Origin: an uncultured Lachnospiraceae bacterium | GTDB taxonomy: Bacteria; Bacillota_A; Clostridia; TANB77; CAG-508 | DNA: 5,789 nucleotides | NCBI GenBank assembly: GCA_947165105.1 | Contig: CAMUZC010000091.1 | Span: 1 to 5,789 of the forward strand | Reading direction: 5' to 3' | In this document: positions 1 to 5,789 of the stretch, piece by piece | Layout of the letters: each line of letters opens with the position of its first letter | Position numbering within the stretch: position 1 is the first letter of the stretch | Program-made: the position numbers and the translations under genes | Notes under the pieces: generated by a model | What the model was told of the DNA's origin: nothing | The model's database searches: none | What the model saw: only the letters and a program-made list of their open reading frames with translations

Positions 1-28
1 CCCCAATCCCCAAACCCCAATCCCCAAT
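1..28. repeat. Telomeric repeat tract (C-rich strand), four heptamers
   Basis: Four exact 7-nt units stand at the extreme left edge: CCCCAAT (1-7), CCCCAAA (8-14), CCCCAAT (15-21) and CCCCAAT (22-28), followed directly by A/T-only DNA. C-rich 5' strands at a chromosome end are the usual orientation for ciliate macronuclear telomeres. The period of 7 separates it from the 6-nt repeats of Tetrahymena (CCCCAA) and Paramecium (CCCCAA/CCCAAA) and the 8-nt repeats of hypotrichs and Euplotes (CCCCAAAA). One unit differs at the last base (A instead of T), so the tract is not homogeneous. The exact junction with unique sequence is uncertain by a base or so, because the flank is itself A/T. Confidence 0.93.
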
Positions 29-98
29 ATTTTATTTATTTTTAAATAATAATAAATTAAATAAAATTAAAATATATTATTATTTAATTAATTTTAAT

Positions 99-118
99 AA
101 ATATTAAATTTAATATTT
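99..118. repeat. 20-bp perfect A/T palindrome in subtelomeric flank
   Basis: The sequence AAATATTAAA followed by its exact reverse complement TTTAATATTT forms a gapless 20-bp palindrome centred between 108 and 109. The next base pair out (98 and 119, both T) breaks the symmetry. It could form a cruciform or RNA hairpin near the transcript 3' end. Palindromes of this size are easier to reach by chance in a two-letter A/T background, so a function is speculative. Confidence 0.45.
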
Positions 119-160
119 TTCCCTTAAATTATTTAATTTTAAGAATAATAGATTTAATTT

Positions 161-166
161 TTTATT
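161..166 (-). terminator. Candidate polyadenylation signal AATAAA
   Basis: TTTATT on the plus strand reads AATAAA on the coding strand, about 18 nt after the stop codon. Two overlapping copies also occur at 31-36 and 35-40, right against the telomere, but these leave no room for a cleavage site. In DNA this A/T rich the hexamer is expected by chance, and ciliates do not always use a canonical signal, so this is only a candidate. Confidence 0.25.
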
Positions 167-184
167 TAATATATAATATTTTTC

Positions 185-3100
185 TTATTGTTGACTTTTT
201 TGTAGCAATAAATCAGGATCAGTATTAGTATTCGAACCCCCAGCATTTTGTTGGAAAGAGACATGCTTGACTTGATTTATTAAACTTTTGTTTTTTTGTT
301 GGAAAATGAATACTACTACAGCAAGTCCTCCGATTAAAAGAAGTAAAATGACAGCAACTGCAATAAAAACAGAAGTACTGATTCCACTACTTTCTTCATC
401 ATTATTTTTTTGGGGAGCTCTTATATTTTTTATTCCTTTATAAGCAACATATTCTAAAATAGTATCTTGTTGGATTTGAGCAATAACTTGTAAATAGGCC
501 CAATTTTTAAAATCTCCTTTAGCAGTTAAAGTGATTGTTCCATCATTATCAATAGGATTTCTTTTATAAATAGTATAATAAGGTGATTCCATTACAGCTA
601 TAGTTTCTGGTTCTTCTCCATAATAGAGAGTTGAATTATCAACAACTTTAAAGAAATATGTAATATTCGCTTTATCTCTTTCTAAATCAATTTTGTTAAA
701 AGTGCAATCAATGGTAATTAAATTAGTCTTGTCATCTTTTTTTTCATTTATTTTTAATTCATTATTATTTTCTAAAATTCTATAATCTTGAAAATCATCT
801 TCTTTATCAATAGTCACATATTTAAATACATAATTAAATAAAACTGGGTTCAAATTTTGATCATTCGTTTTCTTGAATATATTCAAGTATATAAAGTTAG
901 TTGTAGTTTTTTCTAGATTTAACAAAACAAATACTTTTCCTCTCACTTTTTCTTCTTTATGTATTATTTCACTTATATTAGCTCTTGCCATAGATGATGT
1001 TCCTATAGCAAAATTTAGTTTATCACTATTAAAAGCAATCTCAATTGCCATAAATTTTCTATTTAAATCTCTTTTTAACCTATAAAAATTATTCATATAA
1101 TTTGAATGCCTACCATAATTAAATGTTTTTTCAACAGGAATAATGCCTCCGTTTATTCTAGTAAATTGAGCTTCTATATTAAATTTAGAATAGTTAATTT
1201 CAGATGAATCTGGATTTTTTTCCATAGACAAATATATTGTGGGATTATCCTCTAATTTTATATTGTAATTTTTAATTACATCACTTGATAAGAAAACTAT
1301 GGCAGTTTTTAAAGCTGGATCATATTTGCCTATAAAAGCTTTATCAAAAGATGGGGCTAATTCTGGATTTTGTTTAGATTTATAAACAGAACTTTCTTTG
1401 GCAAGAGAGGCTTTAACATTTATAGGAGAAATTGCTAACTCTCCTTCAGTATTTATTTCTGAATCCCTAAAAGTAATTGCTACGTTTAAATCATTATAAT
1501 AACTACTTATTTTACTATATAAATAAACTGGTAAGTCTGTTTCTCTATAAGAAACTTCAACTGATTTTCCAAATGAAACTTCATCAAAGTTTTGTTCTTG
1601 GTTTCTGATATAATAAGAAACATAAAATATAAATCCTGGATCTTCATCAGAATTTAATTTATCATTAGTTGTCCTTTTTGTAATTATTATTTCATCTGAA
1701 GTTTTTCCTGAAGTTAAGGTTAATCTATCTCCTCTACCTCTTAAGTTAAAAACAGTTTGTAAATCATCTGCCCATGAAATCATTGCTTCTCCTCCTAATG
1801 TCACAATATTTACAATAAGACTTGAATCTGTGAAGAATTTTAATCTTAATTTTTCAACCGAGACAGATAATAATTGTTCAGTACTTGGATTAGGATAAAA
1901 TTGATAATTATCTTTATTTATAACATTATATGTTGGAATAGAAGTAAATATAAATATATCATCTTCTTTATCTGTTATTACATTTACAAAGAAATATTTT
2001 TTAGAACCTAATTTTAAGTTAGTATAAATATAATCCTTATCATTTTTTTGAGTACTATATTCCGCAGTCTCCAATGTAGGAGTTTTTGTTCTTAAAGAAT
2101 TAACATCATATTCATCATAATAAATTCTTTCTATAAAATTAGCATGAACATATGTGATAGCACTTTGATTTACAGAAGAACCATGAATAATTAAATCCAT
2201 TTCATTTTCAACATCTTCTTCATCATATATAACCATAAATAAGCAACGAAATTGATTATCATTTAAATATTTTGGACTACAAAGTATTTTTTGATCAGTA
2301 TTTACTTCTACTATATCTAAACTTATATCTTTATTTGGTAATCGAACTGCTAATGAAAATACTTCAGTATCAATTGAATCTGTTTTATCAGTCCAAACAC
2401 CAATTACTAAATTTATATCTTGTAAAGAATTTTGATTAGGTACTTTAATATTTTTTGATTCAGCTTTTTGTAGTATATTAAATTTATCTATAGATAAAAT
2501 TGAATCTCTTCCAGGAGGTAATAATTTAAAATCAGCATTTTTAGTTGTAGGTCTTATACCTCCTAAACTAATATATAAACCAGCAACTTCAGATTGGAAA
2601 TCAAATTCCACTTTATAAGAATCATGAGTAAGCCAAACTTCATAAAATTGATAAATTCTTTCATTTTCAGCTAAATCTACATTTCCTACTATATATTCAT
2701 TAACTTGAATAACAACTTTTGGAATATCTGTATATGCACGATTATTTGGAGTAATATTTGTAATAATTGAAAAAGGATAAAATTTAGAATCATCTGCATA
2801 ATCTCCAATTTGTGAAATTTGAATAGATAATAATAAATAACATCCTTCTATACATTCTTTTGTATCATCAACAGTAACTTGAAATTTTTTAATATATCCA
2901 TTATAATGGAAAGAATCTTCCCAATCTAGTGAAGGCATTCTATACATATTTCTCCAATTTGGGTCTTCATCAGGACTACTTTGATCTTTTCTTACAATTT
3001 TTCCATAGACATTACCAAAATCTCTTAAGAAATTTACTAAAACTTCTCCATTTTCATTTTTACCAATTTCAGTATATAAATAATAAAATCTATCTCCACA

Positions 3101-5716
3101 TGTGAAATCTTTTTTAGCTTGACTTTTTTGTAAATATGAAGGAGTATTTAAAATTTGTCTTATAGTAATTTCTATCATAGGAGTTTCTGTATTTTCTAAA
3201 TTTGGTATATATTGAGAGAATGTAGCTTCAACTATTATACTGCATAAAGTATCCTTGCTACATTTGCCTAAAATATCATTACCTGAAATATAGTATATTT
3301 GGCTTCTTGTTATAGTATATTCTTTAAGAGGCTTTTCCTCATTATTTATATAAATTTTGATATTATAGAAAGCTTGATCAATAATATTAATATTAATTGC
3401 CAAATCTTTTGATGGATCAGCTTGAGGATATAAAAATCTAATACTTCTAAATTTATCTTCGAAAATAATTTGCTGATTGACATTTTCAGCAACTACTATT
3501 TCAGTTTGACTTGCTGTATCTGGGCTTTCATACCCAGCTACATATATCATGCACATTTTATGATTATAATTAGATAAATCTGCTTCTTTAATTGTTATAT
3601 TATATTCATATTCATCTGATTTATATCCTTTGGAATCAAAATAAATGATTTCTTGAGCATAACCATCAAAGAAAGCTATTTCATTTTCTGAATCTTTTCT
3701 TCTTACAGTAAAATCACAGTTAAGGGCAAAAAAGTTTGCTAAAAATGGGGTTTCAGTTTTAACTCGATAATTAGGTAAATAAATTTTTTTAGATTTTTGA
3801 GTAATTGTAGGATCTATTTGAACTAAATAACTTTCATCTGAAAGAATCTTTTCTTCTGTTGGATTTATATTAGATGGATCAATTTCATATTTAATTGTGA
3901 AAAATGAGTTAAGAGAAGCTTCATATTCTATTTCAAAATCATCATATGCAAGTTGAGCTAAATTAAAATGATAGAAAATTTTATTAGAAAGAAAATATTT
4001 ATAATGAGATATTTCAATTTCTTCATCTCCTAATTTTCCATTATTTAATTTATTATCGAAATCATGGAAATTAAATGAAACATCTCCACTATATATCATA
4101 ATATCAACAGTTAATCTTTGAATTTTCTTCCCTGCTTTTAAATCTAATTGAAATAGTCCTTTATCTCCTTTTAAAACAAATTTAGAATATTGTTGTTTTT
4201 CAATTAATGTAACAGTTTTTCCAGGAATATCAACAGCAGTATCAACTTCACAATATCCTTTTTGCTCATTATCTTCATCTTTACAATAAACTATCATAAC
4301 ATACTTTTCACCACCCAAAGCTTCATAATCCTTATCAAGGTTTGTTTCCCAAATTGTCATTCGATTTATTTTCTTTGGTTTAGTATAAGTAAGAGATTTT
4401 GTATCATAAATACAATTAGGATATGAATAGCATTTAGTAACATACATTTCTGCAACTCCTTTTCTACTATACATATTAAAATTCAATCTTTTATCGTTTT
4501 TATCAATTTTAGCCCCATGATAAACAGCATATCCACCTTTTGGAATCATTCTTCTATAAAATTGTCCTAAAGTTTGTGGTGGATAAAAATTATAAATTGT
4601 TTCAAGACTGGTATATTCTAAAATTGATATAGAATAAGCAACATAACCCATATTAACTGTAGATTCATAAGAAAATTCAAAGCAAACTGATCTTTTTTGT
4701 CCATTATTCTCTATAAAATATGAAAGATATCCATCATAAATTTCTTGCTCTGTTTCTTCCATAAACATATTTTTTTCATCAGCAAGCCAAAATAAAGCAT
4801 ATTTAGAATATATTTTTCCTGTTAAATAATATTTATTAATATTTTTATATTTTTCACTGATTAAATCGCTTATAGGGAAACATTCTTCTCTGAAATATCC
4901 TTCTCTACCTGATAAAACACCCATAACAACAGGACCATTAGGATATAATAAATTATCTGGAGCTTCCCAATTTGACACAATATGAGTGTTAAGAGTCAAA
5001 TAATCTCCAACATTTGCTCCTTTTATTGAAAATGTTGCCAAAATATTACTATTTGAATTATATATAGGAATTGTTACAACTCTTCCTATGCCTAAATAAT
5101 AATCTGGATATTCTGTGTCTTCGACATTTTCAACATCTATTTGAATTGTTGAAGAACCTTCTATTCCAATGGTTAAATAACCTGAGTCTTCTATAGTACC
5201 CATAGCTTGAAATTTCATTTCTCTAGTATGAGAATTAACGACATAAGAAAAGACTGAATTAGCATCTATTTCTGCAGATTGCCCTCCTTCAAATCTTAAA
5301 GTATAACTACATGAATTTTCTTCACAAGTTACTAAGACATATAATTGTGAACCAATAAATTCCTCTTTTCTTATGAAAATTGAAGAGGATCTTCCATCAG
5401 TTTTTTTTATCATAGTATGTACATCTGATTTACAATTTGCATCTGTAGGAGAAAAGCATAAAAGTGGAGTTGCAATATCTTTTTCAGGGGTAACTGTAAC
5501 TTTTATATAATATGGAATTTCTCTTTCATTTGAAAAAATTAATTCTACTGTTTGCACTTTTGAACCTTTGTTATGTGTATATTCTCCAGAAAGTTCACTT
5601 GGATTATAATCAACTCTTTGAATATCAGCGTTTATGAAAGATAAAAAACACAGGAGTAATACTATTCTTTCAAATAATTTTTTTTTATTTATGATATTTT
5701 GGATTAATTTTACCAT
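185..5716 (-). CDS. Giant type I transmembrane protein with Cys-paired beta-rich ectodomain, function unknown
   Basis: A complete 1843-residue protein (about 210 kDa) of unknown function that I cannot name. The start is the ATG at 5714-5716: it is the first ATG of the leader, an in-frame TAA lies upstream at 5744-5746, and a signal peptide follows. The codon just before it is TTG, which an automatic caller may take as a start, giving one extra residue. The stop is TAA at 185-187. Layout: signal peptide 1-30; ectodomain about 31-1780; transmembrane helix about 1783-1805; cytoplasmic tail 1806-1843. The ectodomain is made of alternating hydrophobic/polar beta-strand segments with close cysteine pairs (131/136, 429/435, 478/489, 819/825, 955/959, 1146/1158) and seven N-X-S/T sequons (706, 987, 1183, 1508, 1580, 1684, 1694). 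No protease, kinase, glycosidase or channel motif is seen. No intron is needed. I infer a glycosylated cell-surface or endomembrane protein. It resembles large putative transmembrane proteins of other ciliates, but I could not check this. Confidence 0.9.
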   Translation of the reverse strand: MVKLIQNIINKKKLFERIVLLLCFLSFINADIQRVDYNPSELSGEYTHNKGSKVQTVELIFSNEREIPYYIKVTVTPEKDIATPLLCFSPTDANCKSDVHTMIKKTDGRSSSIFIRKEEFIGSQLYVLVTCEENSCSYTLRFEGGQSAEIDANSVFSYVVNSHTREMKFQAMGTIEDSGYLTIGIEGSSTIQIDVENVEDTEYPDYYLGIGRVVTIPIYNSNSNILATFSIKGANVGDYLTLNTHIVSNWEAPDNLLYPNGPVVMGVLSGREGYFREECFPISDLISEKYKNINKYYLTGKIYSKYALFWLADEKNMFMEETEQEIYDGYLSYFIENNGQKRSVCFEFSYESTVNMGYVAYSISILEYTSLETIYNFYPPQTLGQFYRRMIPKGGYAVYHGAKIDKNDKRLNFNMYSRKGVAEMYVTKCYSYPNCIYDTKSLTYTKPKKINRMTIWETNLDKDYEALGGEKYVMIVYCKDEDNEQKGYCEVDTAVDIPGKTVTLIEKQQYSKFVLKGDKGLFQLDLKAGKKIQRLTVDIMIYSGDVSFNFHDFDNKLNNGKLGDEEIEISHYKYFLSNKIFYHFNLAQLAYDDFEIEYEASLNSFFTIKYEIDPSNINPTEEKILSDESYLVQIDPTITQKSKKIYLPNYRVKTETPFLANFFALNCDFTVRRKDSENEIAFFDGYAQEIIYFDSKGYKSDEYEYNITIKEADLSNYNHKMCMIYVAGYESPDTASQTEIVVAENVNQQIIFEDKFRSIRFLYPQADPSKDLAININIIDQAFYNIKIYINNEEKPLKEYTITRSQIYYISGNDILGKCSKDTLCSIIVEATFSQYIPNLENTETPMIEITIRQILNTPSYLQKSQAKKDFTCGDRFYYLYTEIGKNENGEVLVNFLRDFGNVYGKIVRKDQSSPDEDPNWRNMYRMPSLDWEDSFHYNGYIKKFQVTVDDTKECIEGCYLLLSIQISQIGDYADDSKFYPFSIITNITPNNRAYTDIPKVVIQVNEYIVGNVDLAENERIYQFYEVWLTHDSYKVEFDFQSEVAGLYISLGGIRPTTKNADFKLLPPGRDSILSIDKFNILQKAESKNIKVPNQNSLQDINLVIGVWTDKTDSIDTEVFSLAVRLPNKDISLDIVEVNTDQKILCSPKYLNDNQFRCLFMVIYDEEDVENEMDLIIHGSSVNQSAITYVHANFIERIYYDEYDVNSLRTKTPTLETAEYSTQKNDKDYIYTNLKLGSKKYFFVNVITDKEDDIFIFTSIPTYNVINKDNYQFYPNPSTEQLLSVSVEKLRLKFFTDSSLIVNIVTLGGEAMISWADDLQTVFNLRGRGDRLTLTSGKTSDEIIITKRTTNDKLNSDEDPGFIFYVSYYIRNQEQNFDEVSFGKSVEVSYRETDLPVYLYSKISSYYNDLNVAITFRDSEINTEGELAISPINVKASLAKESSVYKSKQNPELAPSFDKAFIGKYDPALKTAIVFLSSDVIKNYNIKLEDNPTIYLSMEKNPDSSEINYSKFNIEAQFTRINGGIIPVEKTFNYGRHSNYMNNFYRLKRDLNRKFMAIEIAFNSDKLNFAIGTSSMARANISEIIHKEEKVRGKVFVLLNLEKTTTNFIYLNIFKKTNDQNLNPVLFNYVFKYVTIDKEDDFQDYRILENNNELKINEKKDDKTNLITIDCTFNKIDLERDKANITYFFKVVDNSTLYYGEEPETIAVMESPYYTIYKRNPIDNDGTITLTAKGDFKNWAYLQVIAQIQQDTILEYVAYKGIKNIRAPQKNNDEESSGISTSVFIAVAVILLLLIGGLAVVVFIFQQKNKSLINQVKHVSFQQNAGGSNTNTDPDLLLQKSQQ
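203..220 (-). other. Acidic dileucine sorting motif in tail (residues 1833-1838)
   Basis: The cytoplasmic tail contains DPDLLL, which fits the consensus [DE]XXXL[LI] recognised by AP-type clathrin adaptors (D1833, L1837, L1838). It sits about 28 residues past the membrane and five residues from the C-terminus, so it is sterically accessible. If used, it would direct the protein to endosomes, phagosomes or lysosome-like compartments, or support its endocytosis. The motif is short, so this is a plausible reading and not proof. Confidence 0.5.
302..370 (-). other. Single transmembrane helix (residues 1783-1805)
   Basis: A 23-residue uninterrupted hydrophobic stretch (VFIAVAVILLLLIGGLAVVVFIF) is preceded by an acidic/serine stalk (NNDEESSG) and followed by a lysine-containing cytoplasmic boundary (QQKNK). 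Under the positive-inside rule, with the N-terminal signal peptide, this is a type I stop-transfer anchor. A central GG may allow close helix packing or dimer contact, which is speculative. Confidence 0.93.
407..799 (-). other. Juxtamembrane beta-sandwich-like domain (residues 1640-1770)
   Basis: The last ectodomain segment before the membrane contains strands ITYFFKVV (1685-1692), ETIAVMES (1704-1711), YYTIYK (1713-1718), TITLTA (1727-1732) and AYLQVIAQI (1740-1748), spaced as in an Ig/fibronectin III-like sandwich. It has two N-glycosylation sequons (N1684, N1694) and the only cysteine after residue 1158 (C1671). A hydrophilic stalk (about 1766-1780, rich in N, D, E, S) links it to the membrane helix. 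The fold class is inferred from the strand pattern only. Confidence 0.4.
1697..3139 (-). other. Central ectodomain segment (residues 860-1340)
   Basis: This stretch looks like the best-ordered part of the ectodomain. It has little low-complexity sequence, many Gly/Pro/Asp turns between hydrophobic strands, six of the nine tryptophan-type anchor residues (921, 932, 1028, 1108, and 1315 among them), a CX3C pair (955/959), a CX11C pair (1146/1158) and Cys873, which has no near partner. Motifs such as TPNNRAY (989-995), LLPPGRDS (1065-1072) and LRGRGDRLTL (1325-1334) look like conserved loops. I infer several tandem beta-sandwich domains here. The domain borders are not visible from sequence alone. 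Confidence 0.35.
5282..5626 (-). other. N-terminal beta-rich Cys module (residues 31-145)
   Basis: The first part of the mature protein has four cysteines (87, 95, 131, 136) and a run of likely beta strands. It ends in the pattern LYVLVTCEENSCSYTLRFEG: a hydrophobic strand, a CX4C turn, then another strand. The pattern is reminiscent of PPC-type (bacterial pre-peptidase C-terminal) beta-sandwich domains found in many secreted protist proteins. That likeness is by eye only and is not a firm domain assignment. The probable disulfides are 87-95 and 131-136. Confidence 0.4.
5627..5716 (-). other. Signal peptide (residues 1-30)
   Basis: The N-terminus has a basic n-region with KKK at 11-13 and R17, a hydrophobic core IVLLLCFLSF at 18-27, and a small residue before the mature chain (SFINA|DIQ, likely cut after Ala30). 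This predicts entry into the ER and an extracellular or luminal location for the ectodomain. The n-region is rather long (about 17 residues), so an uncleaved anchor is possible. The second, stronger hydrophobic segment at the C-terminus favours a cleaved signal and type I topology. Confidence 0.85.
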
Positions 5717-5789
5717 CAATTGATTTATATATTTTAAAATAAATTAATAAATATATAGAAATAAATAAAAAAAATATAATACTATTAAT
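5717..5789 (-). promoter_or_regulatory. 5' leader and upstream region of the gene
   Basis: Only 73 bp lie upstream of the start codon, with four G/C bases. It holds no ATG, so the annotated start is the first one a scanning ribosome would meet from this side. An in-frame TAA is at 5744-5746. The bases just before the ATG (TTG) give no A at -3, an unremarkable or weak start context. A/T runs offer many TATA-like matches, but none stands out from the background. No telomeric repeat is seen at the right edge, so the true chromosome end and possibly part of the promoter lie outside the window. Confidence 0.45.

Larger units (their letters stand above)
29..184 (-). other. Subtelomeric flank and 3' UTR/termination region
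   Basis: These 156 bp between the telomere and the stop codon contain only six G/C bases (CCC at 121-123, G at 143, G at 151, C at 184), so it is about 96% A+T. It is the whole 3' non-coding part of the chromosome and must contain the transcript 3' end. No ORF, RNA gene or mobile element is visible. The frame past the stop stays open for only 24 further low-complexity codons, reaching TAA at 110-112, so there is no hidden coding extension. The region contains a perfect A/T palindrome and AATAAA-like hexamers, listed separately. Confidence 0.8.

Noticed and set aside
31..40. AATAAA hexamers (minus strand) directly beside the telomere
   Set aside because: They leave no room for cleavage downstream before the chromosome end, and they are expected by chance in this composition.
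110..187. Possible C-terminal extension if TAA at 185-187 were read as Gln
   Set aside because: The frame contains no TAA or TAG in 1843 codons, so TAA is not a sense codon here. The 24 codons beyond are low-complexity Lys/Asn/Leu/Tyr sequence typical of A/T-only non-coding DNA.
873..1085. A 70-codon open frame on the plus strand
   Set aside because: It lies wholly antisense within the large gene. It is short, its hydrophobic composition is what an A/T-rich antisense frame gives, and it has no flanking non-coding DNA or separate signals.
185..5716. Bacterial adhesin or S-layer protein, given the size and beta-rich ectodomain
   Set aside because: The telomeric repeats, absence of a ribosome binding site, type I C-terminal anchor with a eukaryotic-style tail and sorting motif, and A/T-only flanks all indicate a eukaryotic (ciliate) gene.
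185..5716. Cryptic short introns within the coding region
   Set aside because: The frame is continuous for 1843 codons with coherent protein-like sequence. I saw no A/T-rich island bounded by GT-AG that interrupts the protein pattern, though a small in-frame intron without stops cannot be fully excluded.

Overview
This window reads as one end of a ciliate macronuclear (somatic) chromosome carrying a single large gene. Bases 1-28 are four tandem C-rich telomeric heptamers (CCCCAAT, CCCCAAA, CCCCAAT, CCCCAAT). They lead into about 156 bp of roughly 96% A+T flank, and then one uninterrupted 1843-codon gene on the minus strand, transcribed toward the telomere. Only 73 bp remain upstream of the start codon, and the right edge has no telomeric repeat. 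The right end is therefore either clipped or incompletely assembled, or the window is cut there.

The telomere, the tiny A/T-only flanks and the one-gene layout fit the gene-sized 'nanochromosomes' of some ciliates. The gene reads through 1843 codons with no in-frame TAA, TAG or TGA, although it encodes about 66 Gln, 21 Cys and 9 Trp, and it ends in TAA. This argues against the reassigned codes of Tetrahymena, Paramecium or Oxytricha (TAA/TAG = Gln), Euplotes (TGA = Cys) and TGA = Trp lineages. Standard code, a 7-nt telomere repeat and extreme A+T richness together suggest a litostome such as a rumen entodiniomorph. This placement is an inference, not a recognised match.

The product is a very large (~210 kDa) type I membrane protein. 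It has an N-terminal signal peptide (about residues 1-30), a ~1750-residue beta-strand-rich ectodomain, one transmembrane helix (about 1783-1805) and a 38-residue cytoplasmic tail with an acidic dileucine sorting motif. The ectodomain has 20 cysteines, mostly in short-spaced pairs next to predicted beta strands, all but one before residue 1160. All seven N-glycosylation sequons lie after residue 700. No catalytic motif or named domain can be assigned with confidence. It resembles the large 'putative transmembrane proteins' annotated in ciliates and may be a surface, endosomal or secretory-pathway protein of unknown role.

No RNA gene, mobile element, CRISPR array or second credible gene was found.
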